DNA from: an uncultured Subdoligranulum sp. | Lineage (GTDB): Bacteria > Bacillota > Clostridia > Oscillospirales > Ruminococcaceae | Direction of reading: 5' to 3' | Length of the DNA: 64,000 bases | Assembly: GCA_904374465.1 (NCBI GenBank) | Contig: CAJFFY010000005.1 | Coordinates: 25,621-89,620, forward strand | Shown here: positions 23,940 through 33,389 of the stretch, piece after piece | Layout: each line of letters starts with the position of its first letter | Position numbering within the stretch: position 1 is the first letter of the stretch | Notes under the pieces: generated by a model | Seen by the model: the letters and a program-made list of their open reading frames with translations, nothing else | Database searches by the model: none | Told to the model about the DNA's origin: nothing | Made by a program: the position numbers and the translations under genes

Positions 23940-25781
23940 TCACACTTCCGGCATCAGCGGAATAAACATGTTGCGTTCCAGCTCTTCCCGCGGCAGGAAC
24001 GGCGCCAGGTCTTCCAGCGGCGGGCTGACCAACGTACCGTCCGGCAGACGCTTGGTGCTGCTCTTGGGCGCCCACACCTGTTTGGTGTCGGTAAAAATCT
24101 CGCAGAAGACCGGGCCGTCCTGGGCCAGCACCTCATCCACCACCGCCTTCATCTGGGCATTGGAGTGGGCGGCATAGTAGGGATACCCGAACGCCTGGGA
24201 CAGTTTTTCAAAATCCGGGAAAGACAGGTCCCCGGACTCGGGACCGATGCCCACTTTGCAATGGTCCTTGAACAGATTGTTCTGGGTTTGCCGGATGGAG
24301 TGGTAACCGTTGTTGTTGATCAGGAAGATCTTGATGGGCAGGCGATTGGTCAGAACCGTCTGCAACTCCTGAAGATTCATCATGATGCTGCCGTCGCCTT
24401 CCAGGCAGATGGTGGTACGCCGTCCGCCGCCGATGCAGGTACCGATGGCCGCCGGAAGACCGTAGCCCATACTGGCCACCGCACTGTTGTTGGCCATGCG
24501 GCTGCCCTTCTGGATCACGTAGGTCTGGTTGCCCACCACACAGCAGGCGCCGTTGGAAACGGCGGTCAGGCTGTTTTCCGGCAGACGGCTGCTGAGATAC
24601 TTCACAAAGGCATAGACATTGGCGGTTTCGCCGTTTTCTTCCCACTGTTCGGGCTGTACCACCGGATATTCTTTCTTCCAGCGCTGGCAGGTTTCCAGCC
24701 AGCCTTCCGCCGTGTTCACAGGTGCCAGCTTGTCGGCAGCGGCATCCATCTTCTGCAGGAAGTCTTTGGCATCGGCCCAGACGGGCATTTCGACGTGGAG
24801 CGTGGGCTTTTTCAGCTCCGCCGGGTCCACATCCACCATGATCACCTTGGCCGCGCGGGCCCAGGTCTTCCAGTTGTAGCCCACCTGGCGGATGGAAATC
24901 CGGGTGCCCACGGCCAGGATCAGATCGGCGTTCTGGATGGCCCAGTTGCCGGGACGGTCGCCCATATTGCCGGCGCGGCCACAGTACAGCGGGCTGTCGT
25001 CCTCGATCAAGTCCACCGCGTTCCAATAGGTTACAATGGGAATATTGAGCTTTTGTGCCACCGAGCGGAAGGTGTCGTAGGCGCCGGACAGCCGGATGCC
25101 GTAGCCTGCATGGAACACCGGACGCTTGGCCCGGGCGATCTGCTGCAGGATATCTTCCACCGTGGACATTTCCACCGGCGGGGGCAGCTTGCGGTCATCT
25201 TTCGCCGGGTCGTACCCGGGCAGCGTATCGGTTTCGATGTAGCCGCCCTGGTAGTTGACGGGAATGTCCACCCAAACGGGCCCCGGTCGGCCGGTGGTGG
25301 CCAGGTGCCAGGCCTTTTCCAGAATATAGCGGATCTGCTGCGGGTCTTCCACCATGGCGGCGTACTTGGTCATGGGGGTGACAGACTTGACGATATCGTA
25401 TTCCTGATCCCCTACCGCACGCAGGGGCAGTCCGTCGGTGAACCGCATGGCGTACCGCGCGGTTGTGTCATAGCGAACCTGACCGGACACCACGAACATG
25501 GGGATGGAATCCAACCATCCGCCCAGCACACCCGTCAGGGCATTGGTGCCGCCCGGGCCGGTGGTAACACAGACCGCCGCGATGCGGTTATCCAGACGGG
25601 CGTAGGCTTCCGCCGCAATGGCGCAGGCTTGCTCGTGGTGGTTGTACGTTACATGCAGCCCCGAATGATGTCCAAAGGCATCGTTCAGGTGCATGGCACC
25701 ACCGCCCACGACCGAGAACACATCAGTCACACCGTGGGCAACCAGAAAATCTGCCACATAATCGGCCAGTCGCTGTTTCAT
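23940..25781 (-). CDS. thiamine-diphosphate-dependent acetolactate-synthase-like enzyme (YerE-like candidate)
   Basis: 613 residues with the three-domain layout of acetohydroxyacid synthases. The conserved glutamate that activates thiamine diphosphate is Glu50 in NHHEQACAIAAEAYARL. The cofactor/Mg motif is GDGSIMMNLQEL ... FLINNNGYHSI. The gene is not with branched-chain amino-acid genes but between glycosyltransferases, followed by an SDR reductase. YerE of Yersinia is such an enzyme: it moves a two-carbon unit from pyruvate to CDP-3,6-dideoxy-4-ketoglucose. Co-occurrence with rfbF, rfbG and rfbH makes this the favoured function. A housekeeping acetolactate synthase is less likely because no small regulatory subunit gene is adjacent. 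Confidence 0.82.
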   Translation of the reverse strand: MKQRLADYVADFLVAHGVTDVFSVVGGGAMHLNDAFGHHSGLHVTYNHHEQACAIAAEAYARLDNRIAAVCVTTGPGGTNALTGVLGGWLDSIPMFVVSGQVRYDTTARYAMRFTDGLPLRAVGDQEYDIVKSVTPMTKYAAMVEDPQQIRYILEKAWHLATTGRPGPVWVDIPVNYQGGYIETDTLPGYDPAKDDRKLPPPVEMSTVEDILQQIARAKRPVFHAGYGIRLSGAYDTFRSVAQKLNIPIVTYWNAVDLIEDDSPLYCGRAGNMGDRPGNWAIQNADLILAVGTRISIRQVGYNWKTWARAAKVIMVDVDPAELKKPTLHVEMPVWADAKDFLQKMDAAADKLAPVNTAEGWLETCQRWKKEYPVVQPEQWEENGETANVYAFVKYLSSRLPENSLTAVSNGACCVVGNQTYVIQKGSRMANNSAVASMGYGLPAAIGTCIGGGRRTTICLEGDGSIMMNLQELQTVLTNRLPIKIFLINNNGYHSIRQTQNNLFKDHCKVGIGPESGDLSFPDFEKLSQAFGYPYYAAHSNAQMKAVVDEVLAQDGPVFCEIFTDTKQVWAPKSSTKRLPDGTLVSPPLEDLAPFLPREELERNMFIPLMPEV

Positions 25782-25914
25782 ACTCCTACTCCTTGTCGTA
25801 TATCTGCGATTTCAGGGCATCTTATCCGGGAATGAACCTCTCCAAACAGCTCATTTCCGGAAACGGATACACTGTCCGTCCTCTGTACCTTCCTGTTTTT
25901 CTTCGGAAAGGTGA

Positions 25915-26862
25915 TCATTCCTGTGTTTGCAACAGATGCTTTTTTTCATCGGCCACACGGTTGAGGTTCATCTCAAAATCCTGCCGGTTCTTCTGCACGG
26001 CACTCTGCAGCTGCAATCCCGCAAAGAAAGACTGGATGGCGGCTATCATGGTAAAACCGCACACAATCAGCGTGGGGAATTTCTGGACCGTTCCCTGCTG
26101 CAAATACCCAACAAAAACCGGCCAGAAGAAAGCCAGGGAAATCAAGGCCAGCAGCAAGGAAATAAGACCGAAAAACTTAACCGGCGCGTAGATTCTGTAG
26201 AGTCTTGCAATGGTCTTGAGTACACGCATTCCGTCAGAATAGGTATTCAGTTTGGATTCGCTGCCCGCCGGACGGTCCCTGTAATCGATCACCACGTTTT
26301 CGATCTGCATATTCTTGTCGATGGCATGAATGCTCATCTCGGTCTCAATCTCAAACCCCTTGCTCAGCACGGGAAACGTCTTGACGAACTCATAGGAAAA
26401 AGCGCGGTATCCCGTCATGATATCCTTGATGTTGTTTTTGAAAAGGAAATTGATACTGCTGCGCACAAAGGAATTTCCAAAGTTGTGGAACGGGCGCTTG
26501 TTTTCGGTAAAATACGTGGAGGACAGGCGATCCCCCACCACCATATCCACATTTTTTTGCAGGACCAGGTCTGCCATCTCGCGGGCATTTTCCGCCGGGT
26601 AGGTATCGTCACCATCCACCATGATGTAGCACTGGGCATCAATTTCCCGGAACATTCTGCGAATCACATTGCCCTTGCCCTGCATATACTCGTTCCGCAC
26701 CAGAGCACCGGCTTGTTGTGCTTTTTTTGCGGTATCATCGGAAGAATTGTTGTTGTACACATAAATTTTCGCTTCGGGAAGGGCCTGTTTAAAATCATCC
26801 ACCACTTTTTCAATGGTCTTTTCCTCGTTATAACAGGGAATCAACACCGCAATTTTATCCAT
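25915..26862 (-). CDS. GT2 glycosyltransferase with C-terminal membrane helices
   Basis: 315 residues from ATG 26862 (AAGAGGTG upstream), overlapping the preceding gene by 8 bp. GT-A motifs: VLIPCYNEEKTIEKVV, YNNNSSDDT, CYIMVDGDDTYPAENA, then MTGYRAFS. Two hydrophobic segments follow (FGLISLLLALISLAFFWPVF and LIVCGFTMIAAIQSFFAGL) and a polar tail. Dolichyl/undecaprenyl-phosphate sugar synthases have this form. Together with GtrA (28653-29090) and the neighbouring large membrane proteins it resembles a Gtr-type three-part glycosylation set. The 133 bp downstream of it contain no feature that I can assign. Confidence 0.86.
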   Translation of the reverse strand: MDKIAVLIPCYNEEKTIEKVVDDFKQALPEAKIYVYNNNSSDDTAKKAQQAGALVRNEYMQGKGNVIRRMFREIDAQCYIMVDGDDTYPAENAREMADLVLQKNVDMVVGDRLSSTYFTENKRPFHNFGNSFVRSSINFLFKNNIKDIMTGYRAFSYEFVKTFPVLSKGFEIETEMSIHAIDKNMQIENVVIDYRDRPAGSESKLNTYSDGMRVLKTIARLYRIYAPVKFFGLISLLLALISLAFFWPVFVGYLQQGTVQKFPTLIVCGFTMIAAIQSFFAGLQLQSAVQKNRQDFEMNLNRVADEKKHLLQTQE

Positions 26863-28636
26863 GGGCCATACACCTCTTTTTTCCGTTTGCCGCTTTTGCA
26901 AGGACAATCGAAACAAAAAGTACCGCACATTCGATTGCCGGCAAAATATACCGCGGATCCTGTGCCGGCACCGTAAACGCCAGCATCAGTTCCACCAGCG
27001 CAATGGGCAGGAAACTGATCAGCAGTGCCTTCTTTCGGATTCCCAATATCACCGCGCAGAACAGAATCAAAAACAGCGGCACGCCACCGCGTACCATCAC
27101 AGCCCTGGTCAAGGGATAGGAATCCAAAAACTGGGCGAGGGTGCGGGTAACGGTATAGGCTGCGCTATACCGGATCTGTTCATCTTCCTTGACCATCGCC
27201 ACCGACATGAGCGAAGCCTCCTGGGGCGTTCCGAATTCCCACAGGATACTGTTCATATCAAAAAAGGCTCGCAGATAAATCACCGGATGTTGTATCAGCA
27301 ATTTGGCATTGATACGCAGCAGTTCTGCGCCAAAGCCGTTGTTGTCCACTTCTTCCTGCAGACGTCCCACTGCATCCGGGCCGATCTTTCCCCAGTCCCG
27401 GGCAATGTCGTCGGACCAATACCGGTTGTAGCATTCCCCCCACTGTTCTAACGGCATGACCCGTTCCAGAATGGCCGTGTCCTCTTCGCTGAACGTGACG
27501 TCCTGGGCCACGGCAGCCCCCACCATGGCCATGGGCGTGGAATACTTCACGTAGGAAGGATTTTTGGCCACCGAAAGCGCTTTGGTCAGGACCACATTCA
27601 CCAGCAGGTAGACAAACAAAAGCCAGAGCAGCGCAACCAGAATTTTTTTTGCCTGCTGTTTTTGGTGCTTGACAAGGAAATACGCCAGGGTCGCTGCGCA
27701 GGATACCAGCACCACAAGCTCTCCGCCGTGTCTGCAAAGCAGTGAAAAAACGGGAATCGTTGCCAGGCAAAGGACGTCCTTGCCCGATACGGCCTCGGTT
27801 TCCAGCACTTTATAGAGCACCGCCGTGGTTGCCAGAATCCCCATGGAGAATACCGTATCCTTGGCCAGCATTTCCAGGTAGAGGAACGGGAAAGTGCTGC
27901 AGCAGAGAAGCACCGTATAAAGAAAGGCGTTGCCCTTGTTGGTTTTTTCCAGAATGTCGAGGATATAAAAATTCAGGATGACCCAAAAAACCGTCTGGGC
28001 CACATTGACAGCATACGGGCTGTTATACACCAAGGTGCACAGGCGCACAAACCAGACATACCCGATCGTGTGCCATGCGTCCCAGACATTGTTGACCGCT
28101 TCGCCGTAGACGCCCGCGGCGTCCCCCTGCAGCCAGATTCCCGGGTAGGTACTGATCAGAAACAGAACCGACTCAGCTGCGATCACACATTTGTACAAAA
28201 CTACGTTGTTTCGTTTTCCCGCCGTACGGGAAGCAATGGTTGCCTTTTCCTTCCGGGCAGCTCCGTCGGCCAGAACCATTGTCAAAGTCTTTGTCAGAAC
28301 AGTCCGAAGTGCCAGAAATACATTGGCGAAGATTCCCACCGCCAGAAAAATTCTCAAAAGTACACCGCTTGTGGCCAGGCAAGGGGCCGCATACATCTCT
28401 GATAAAGAGATTTGCAGCACCAGCAAAAGGCTCAGTGCTCCTGCTATGGCAGAATTCTTTGCCGAACCGGATTCAACACCCCTTGCGTTGAGCAACAAAC
28501 TGACCGCCAACACCGCACAGGCCACAAGAACTGGGGCATTTATACTTTTTCTGCCCTGTACCAGGAATCCCACCAGAATCAATATGCCCACAACCCGGAT
28601 GATCCATGGGGCATATTTTTCCAAGGACTTTACCAT
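26855..28636 (-). CDS. multispanning membrane protein (DUF6020/GT-C-like)
   Basis: 593 residues with about 12-13 hydrophobic helices. The first extracytoplasmic loop after the basic cytoplasmic stretch carries YPGIWLQGDAAGVYGEAVNNVWDAWHTIGYVWFVRL, similar to DUF6020-type envelope proteins, with Asp and His residues in a plausible active-site loop. A soluble extracytoplasmic segment of about 100 residues (QWGECYNRYWSDDIARDWGKIG) interrupts the later helices. Context suggests a glycosyltransferase or polymerase acting outside the membrane. Start ATG 28636 follows GGGGAGAAAGCA. Confidence 0.75.
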   Translation of the reverse strand: MVKSLEKYAPWIIRVVGILILVGFLVQGRKSINAPVLVACAVLAVSLLLNARGVESGSAKNSAIAGALSLLLVLQISLSEMYAAPCLATSGVLLRIFLAVGIFANVFLALRTVLTKTLTMVLADGAARKEKATIASRTAGKRNNVVLYKCVIAAESVLFLISTYPGIWLQGDAAGVYGEAVNNVWDAWHTIGYVWFVRLCTLVYNSPYAVNVAQTVFWVILNFYILDILEKTNKGNAFLYTVLLCCSTFPFLYLEMLAKDTVFSMGILATTAVLYKVLETEAVSGKDVLCLATIPVFSLLCRHGGELVVLVSCAATLAYFLVKHQKQQAKKILVALLWLLFVYLLVNVVLTKALSVAKNPSYVKYSTPMAMVGAAVAQDVTFSEEDTAILERVMPLEQWGECYNRYWSDDIARDWGKIGPDAVGRLQEEVDNNGFGAELLRINAKLLIQHPVIYLRAFFDMNSILWEFGTPQEASLMSVAMVKEDEQIRYSAAYTVTRTLAQFLDSYPLTRAVMVRGGVPLFLILFCAVILGIRKKALLISFLPIALVELMLAFTVPAQDPRYILPAIECAVLFVSIVLAKAANGKKRCMAHG

Positions 28637-28652
28637 TGCTTTCTCCCCACTT

Positions 28653-29090
28653 TTACTTATGAAATGTCCACAGCTTATTGATTACAAAATTGAGCGGAAT
28701 GGTTACAAGCAGGTTGACGATGGGGGCAATGGCCCGGCTGACGCCAAAGAAGGCCACCTCAATCCACAGCAACACATTGCTGAGAATGGAGGTGCCGCCG
28801 TAACTGATATAGGTTTTTCCCAATCGCTTGAGCTTGCTGCGCCAGTCGTTGGCATTGCCGGTAAAGACAAACTTATCGTTCCAGTAAAAGGCATTGGCAA
28901 TACTCAGGATGGTTCCCAGAATGCTGCCGACCAGATACAAAGCCGGATCGATAAACAGCACAATGTAATATACCACCATGGAAACCACGGTATTGCTTAC
29001 ACCCACCAGGCCGAACTTGATGAACTGCTTGAGCAATCCCTCTATTTTTTCCTTATTCTGCGATCCCTGGGGATCCAACAAATGCTGCAT
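28653..29090 (-). CDS. GtrA family membrane protein
   Basis: 145 residues with four helices; the pattern FIKFGLVGVSNTVVSMVVYYIVL and later FYWNDKFVFTG is the GtrA signature. GtrA proteins are small flippases or accessory proteins for undecaprenyl-phosphate-linked monosaccharides, working with a GT2 (GtrB) and a GT-C transferase. All three partners occur in this operon. Start ATG 29090 behind AAGGAG, 18 bp from the upstream stop. Confidence 0.88.
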   Translation of the reverse strand: MQHLLDPQGSQNKEKIEGLLKQFIKFGLVGVSNTVVSMVVYYIVLFIDPALYLVGSILGTILSIANAFYWNDKFVFTGNANDWRSKLKRLGKTYISYGGTSILSNVLLWIEVAFFGVSRAIAPIVNLLVTIPLNFVINKLWTFHK

Positions 29091-29108
29091 CAGAAATGTT
29101 TCTCCTTG

Positions 29109-30926
29109 TTATTGTGCCGGCTGCACCGCGTCCACCTTGAAATCCGCCACCGTGAAGGTCATTTTCAGTTCTTCTCCTTCCCGATCGGTAGTAACCACCC
29201 GGGGGCCCACATAGGAAAGCTCCACCTTGGTTTCCCCCGGTTTTACCGTCATATCACATTCCACCTGGCCGGTTTCCGCGTCCGGTACCACACGGAAGGA
29301 CGTTCCGTTCACCGCAAAATAAATGCTGTGTGCCTGGGATAGGTCCATCCGGTATCCGGTGGTGAAGCTGATATGAATCTTTTGTTCAAACGGCGCATGG
29401 TTATAAACGATAAAATAGGATCCCTGCGCGCACCAAACCACCTGCCGGTCTTCCCCCGTTGTCTGGTCCCGAAGGGTAAACTGTTTGTTATCCCGCTCGT
29501 CGATTCCGGTATACAGGCCGTAGTCAAATCCCCAATTGTGGGTACGCTCCCAGATCTGCAGGCCGGCAACGTTTGCCACCAAAACCAGCGCCGCCACCAG
29601 CACGGTGGCGCGTTTTTCCCACCGGCCGAAGGCCTGCAAACGCCAGGACCGCAGGGCCTGTTTGCGCGGAACACTCTTCCATGCCCGCATGACACACCAG
29701 ACCAGCAGAACCACAAAGAGCGCCTGGAAAAACAGATTCCGGACCAGCAGCATGGTGCCGCGGGTGCCGTGGAACAACGGCAGATGAACGGTAAACAGCA
29801 CCATGACCGCGAAGGGCAGAAGATTGTTGCGGTTCAGCTGCCCTTCCTGTGCGATAAACAACAGCAACGGCAGCAGAAACAGGCAATAGATATAATCGGA
29901 CTGGGCCTGGAACATCATCATGGCCAGGACCAGCGTCAGAACGCTTTCCCACTCCTTTTGCAGCAAACAGGCACAGACCAGCAGCAACAGGGCAACGGCA
30001 ATGCCAAACACGGTGTAGCTTTGGTTTGCCAGCGACGTGCCCAGCACGGCATCTGCCATATGGCCGAGGTTGGCCATAATGCTGGAAAACCCATTGCCTA
30101 CCCAGGGGTAGGAGGACCCACCCTGGAAGGAGAACACCACGTTCAGCCACATCCGCAGTCCCAGCAGCCCCTCATTGAAGAGGTAAAGCGGCAGAACAAC
30201 CGAGGCCACGCCATACAAAATGGTGCGGATGGCGGCAAAAATCCGCCGGTCTTTCAAGAGCAGAATTCCCAAAAAAGCCGGGTACAGTTTCATACCGGCC
30301 GCGGCGGCCAGCGCCAGGCAAGCCAGTTCCCGCAGCACGGCATTGTCGTCGTTGCGATAGCACAGGAAAAATGCCATCAGAACCCAACACAGCAAAATGA
30401 TGTTGCCGCGCTCCACACCGTACAGCACGCCGTAGCTGAAAAGTGCGCAAAAAACCAGGGCTTTTTTGTGCGCCACGGTGCCTGCCAGCATCTTTTCCAT
30501 GATGGCATACATGGCAAAGACGGTAAAGATCACAAACAGCAGGAACAGCAGCATGGTGGACTGATAGCTGCGCAGATCCTGGGATGTCCCCCGCATATTG
30601 ACGGAGGCCAGGAAAGAGTCCGCCCATTGTGCGGATAATTCTTTGGGAACCAGCAGATACAGCAGATAAAAGAACAGGTTGGCCAAGGGAGGATACAGCG
30701 TATCGTACATACCGTAGGGCATACGTCCCCGGACATATTCGATACTGTGGAAAAAGTCCATTCCCGTGTCCCGGGTATCAAAGAAGAAGTACTGCTGGAT
30801 GACTTCGCCGCGGGAGAGCAGGATGCACAGCCCCAACACCGCAAGCGCTGCCAACGATACCAGACAGAACACTCGTTCCGGGTTGGTCCAACTTTGCTGA
30901 AATGCTTTTTTATCCTGTAACTTCAA
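29109..30926 (-). CDS. GT87/DUF2029-like membrane glycosyltransferase
   Basis: 605 residues, TTG start at 30926 behind GGAGGAGCAAACGCT. About ten helices; the loop after TM1 has FFDTRDTGMDFFHSIEYVRGRMPYG, with acidic residues in the position expected for GT-C catalysis, and the signature LALAAAAGMKLYPAFLGILLLKDRR is that of GT87. The C-terminal 130 residues form a soluble, beta-rich domain outside the membrane. It probably transfers a polyprenyl-phosphate-linked sugar to the surface polymer. It shares the KxYPAxxGxxLL motif with the C-terminal half of the protein at 15702-18641. Confidence 0.8.
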   Translation of the reverse strand: MKLQDKKAFQQSWTNPERVFCLVSLAALAVLGLCILLSRGEVIQQYFFFDTRDTGMDFFHSIEYVRGRMPYGMYDTLYPPLANLFFYLLYLLVPKELSAQWADSFLASVNMRGTSQDLRSYQSTMLLFLLFVIFTVFAMYAIMEKMLAGTVAHKKALVFCALFSYGVLYGVERGNIILLCWVLMAFFLCYRNDDNAVLRELACLALAAAAGMKLYPAFLGILLLKDRRIFAAIRTILYGVASVVLPLYLFNEGLLGLRMWLNVVFSFQGGSSYPWVGNGFSSIMANLGHMADAVLGTSLANQSYTVFGIAVALLLLVCACLLQKEWESVLTLVLAMMMFQAQSDYIYCLFLLPLLLFIAQEGQLNRNNLLPFAVMVLFTVHLPLFHGTRGTMLLVRNLFFQALFVVLLVWCVMRAWKSVPRKQALRSWRLQAFGRWEKRATVLVAALVLVANVAGLQIWERTHNWGFDYGLYTGIDERDNKQFTLRDQTTGEDRQVVWCAQGSYFIVYNHAPFEQKIHISFTTGYRMDLSQAHSIYFAVNGTSFRVVPDAETGQVECDMTVKPGETKVELSYVGPRVVTTDREGEELKMTFTVADFKVDAVQPAQ

Positions 30927-30965
30927 AGCGTTTGCTCCTCCATGCAGGCTCTGCTCGTCTACGCT

Positions 30966-32309
30966 TTACTGCTGCACAGCCTCGATGATGGTTTTGGCCA
31001 TATAGTCGATCATATCGTCGGTCATGCCAGGATAGACACCCACCCAGAAGGTGTTGTTCATGATGAAATCGGTGCCGGTCAGATCCCCCACCACACGGTA
31101 GGCATCGGTGCCGCGGATCTGGTCGAAGCAGGGATGCTTGATCAGGTTGCCGCTGAACAACAGGCGGGTCTGCACATTGTGGCTTTCCACATAGCGGGTG
31201 ATGGCGTTGCGATCCAGGCCGCTTTCCGGCTTGACGCTGATCAGGAAGCCGAACCAGGACGGACGGCTGTTGGCTGCCGGTTCGGGCAGAATCAGCTTGT
31301 CGGCCACCGGCTCCAGGGCAGCGCGCAGGCGGTCCCAGTTGTGACGACGGCGCTCGATGAAGGAGGGGAACTTTTTCAGCTGCTCGCAGCCGATGGCAGC
31401 CTGCATGTCGGTGACCTTGAGGTTGTAACCGAAGTGGCTGTAAACATACTTGTGGTCGTAGCCCTTGGGCAGTTCTCCGTACTGGCCGTCAAAACGGTGG
31501 CCACAGAAGTTGTCATGGCCGGAGGGGCAGATACAGTCACGGCCCCAGTCACGGTAGGACAGGATCAGGCGGTTGAGCTGCGGGTTGTTGGTATAGACGC
31601 AGCCGCCCTCACCCATCGTCATGTGATGCGGCGGGTAGAAGCTGGAGGTGCCGATATCACCCCAGGTACCGGTAAAGCGGGTCTCGCCGTTGATGGTATA
31701 CTGGGTACCCAGGGCATCGCAGTTGTCCTCCACCAGCCAGAGGTTATGCGCATCACAGAACGCCTTGACCGCAGCCAGGTCAAAGGGATTGCCCAGGGTG
31801 TGGGCGATCATGACGGCCTTGGTCTTGGGGGAGAGAGCGGCTTCCAGTTTGGTGACATCGATATTGTATTGGGGCACCGTCACATCCACAAAGACCGGCA
31901 CGGCACCATACTGCAGCGCCGGGGTCACGGTGGTGGGGAACCCGCAGGCGACGGTGATGATCTCGTCGCCCTTTTTGATCTGCCGGTCGCCCAGTTCGGG
32001 GGCGGTCAGCACCGAGAAGGCGATCAGGTTAGCGGAGGAACCGCTGTTGACCAGGTGGGCGAACTTGACGCCGATCCACTGGGCAAACTCCTTTTCAAAC
32101 TGATCGGCGAAGCGACCGGTGGTCAGCCAGAAATCCAGCGTGGCATCGGTCAGGGCACACATTTCCTTTTCGTCAAAGACACGGGCCGCATAGGTGATGC
32201 GGTCCCCCTCGTGGTAGGGCTCTTTCTTTTCCTTGAAGTCATGATAGTACTCGGCCACCAGTGCCTTGATCTGCTCGCGGGCTTCCGCCTCGTTTTTCCA
32301 TGCCGCCAT
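30966..32309 (-). CDS. rfbH: CDP-4-dehydro-6-deoxyglucose 3-dehydratase (E1, RfbH/DdhC)
   Basis: 447 residues, the usual length. This PMP-dependent enzyme removes the 3-OH of CDP-4-keto-6-deoxyglucose. The PLP lysine of aminotransferases is replaced by His in FYPPHHMTMGEGG, diagnostic for E1. The 2Fe-2S ligands are present as CICPSGHDNFC (CX1CX7C), with the first Cys in VEDNCDALG 62 residues earlier, four more than I recall for the Salmonella protein because of a short insertion around YTINGETRFTG. E1 normally needs the reductase E3 (DdhD/RfbI), which is absent from this locus. It lies 3 bp from rfbG. Confidence 0.95.
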   Translation of the reverse strand: MAAWKNEAEAREQIKALVAEYYHDFKEKKEPYHEGDRITYAARVFDEKEMCALTDATLDFWLTTGRFADQFEKEFAQWIGVKFAHLVNSGSSANLIAFSVLTAPELGDRQIKKGDEIITVACGFPTTVTPALQYGAVPVFVDVTVPQYNIDVTKLEAALSPKTKAVMIAHTLGNPFDLAAVKAFCDAHNLWLVEDNCDALGTQYTINGETRFTGTWGDIGTSSFYPPHHMTMGEGGCVYTNNPQLNRLILSYRDWGRDCICPSGHDNFCGHRFDGQYGELPKGYDHKYVYSHFGYNLKVTDMQAAIGCEQLKKFPSFIERRRHNWDRLRAALEPVADKLILPEPAANSRPSWFGFLISVKPESGLDRNAITRYVESHNVQTRLLFSGNLIKHPCFDQIRGTDAYRVVGDLTGTDFIMNNTFWVGVYPGMTDDMIDYMAKTIIEAVQQ

Positions 32310-32312
32310 CGT

Positions 32313-33386
32313 TCAAACCTCCAAAAATTCTTTGATTTCTTTTTCCATTTCCGCAGGGATATCGCCGCCCTGCAGCCAGACTTTGCTGAATTCCACCGTT
32401 TTCTGCATGCATTCCGCCATATGCCAGCGGGGTTTCCAGCCAAAGGTGGTCTTGAGCTTGCTGCAGTCCAGCTTGAGGAAATTGGCCTCGTGGGGGGCGT
32501 TTTTCTCTGCGCGATTCTCCCAGCGGGCTTCGGGGCCCCAGCAACCGCAGAACAGGTCCACCAGGTTACCGGTGGTGACACAGTCGCAGTCGTCCGGTCC
32601 CACATTATAGAACCCGGCAAACCGGGCATCCTCATATTGTTTCTGTGCGATCATCAGGTAGGCCGCCAGCGGTTCCAGCACATGCTGGTACGGTCGGGTG
32701 GAATAGGGGTTGCGCACCCCGATGGTCTCCTGCTTTTCCATGGCGCGCACACAGTCCGGGATGATGCGGTCGTTGGCGAAGTCGCCGCCGCCGATGACGT
32801 TGCCGGCCCGGGCCGTGGAAATGCGGACCACACCGTCCGCAAAGAAGCTGTTGATGTAGCTGTGGGTGACCAGTTCCGAGCAGGACTTGGAGTTGCTGTA
32901 GGGGTCAAAACCGTCCAGGGGCTCGTTTTCCCGGTAGCCCCAGGCCCACTCGTTGTTGTGATAGACTTTGTCGGTGGTGACATTGAGCACCGAGCGCGGC
33001 CCATACCCTGCCGCGGCAGCCTGCCGCACACACTCCAGCAGATTGACGGTGCCCATGACATTGGTTTCGTAAGTATAGCGCGGGTCCTTGTAGCTGTCCA
33101 GCACAATGGGTTGTGCCGCCAGGTGCAGCACGATATCGGGTTTGACCTCGTTGTAGGCTTCCTGCAAAGCCGCAAAGTCCCGGATGTCCCCGATGACACT
33201 GCGGATCTGCCCTTCCACCCCCGAGATGGAAAACAGATTGGGATTGGTGGGCGGTTCCAGGCTGTAGCCGGTTACCTGTGCGCCGGCCATCACCAGCATT
33301 TTGCACAGCCAGCTGCCCTTAAACCCGGTATGCCCCGTCACAAATACGCGCTTGCCGGCATAAAACGCCGGATCGTAATAAGCCAT
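32313..33386 (-). CDS. rfbG: CDP-glucose 4,6-dehydratase (RfbG/DdhB)
   Basis: 357 residues, extended SDR. Rossmann motif VTGHTGFKGSWL, catalytic Tyr-Lys in DPYSNSKSCSELV, and the substrate region NVTTDKVYHNNEWAWGYRENEPLDG typical of CDP-glucose rather than TDP-glucose dehydratases. It makes CDP-4-keto-6-deoxyglucose, the substrate of RfbH. It sits 3 bp after rfbF. Start ATG 33386 behind GGGAGGATTG. Confidence 0.95.
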   Translation of the reverse strand: MAYYDPAFYAGKRVFVTGHTGFKGSWLCKMLVMAGAQVTGYSLEPPTNPNLFSISGVEGQIRSVIGDIRDFAALQEAYNEVKPDIVLHLAAQPIVLDSYKDPRYTYETNVMGTVNLLECVRQAAAAGYGPRSVLNVTTDKVYHNNEWAWGYRENEPLDGFDPYSNSKSCSELVTHSYINSFFADGVVRISTARAGNVIGGGDFANDRIIPDCVRAMEKQETIGVRNPYSTRPYQHVLEPLAAYLMIAQKQYEDARFAGFYNVGPDDCDCVTTGNLVDLFCGCWGPEARWENRAEKNAPHEANFLKLDCSKLKTTFGWKPRWHMAECMQKTVEFSKVWLQGGDIPAEMEKEIKEFLEV

Positions 33387-33389
33387 GAT

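Noticed and set aside
23940..25781. Housekeeping acetolactate synthase for branched-chain amino acids
   Set aside because: No ilvN-like small subunit or ilv/leu genes nearby, and the gene is embedded between glycosyltransferases and a sugar reductase behind rfbFGH; not fully excluded.
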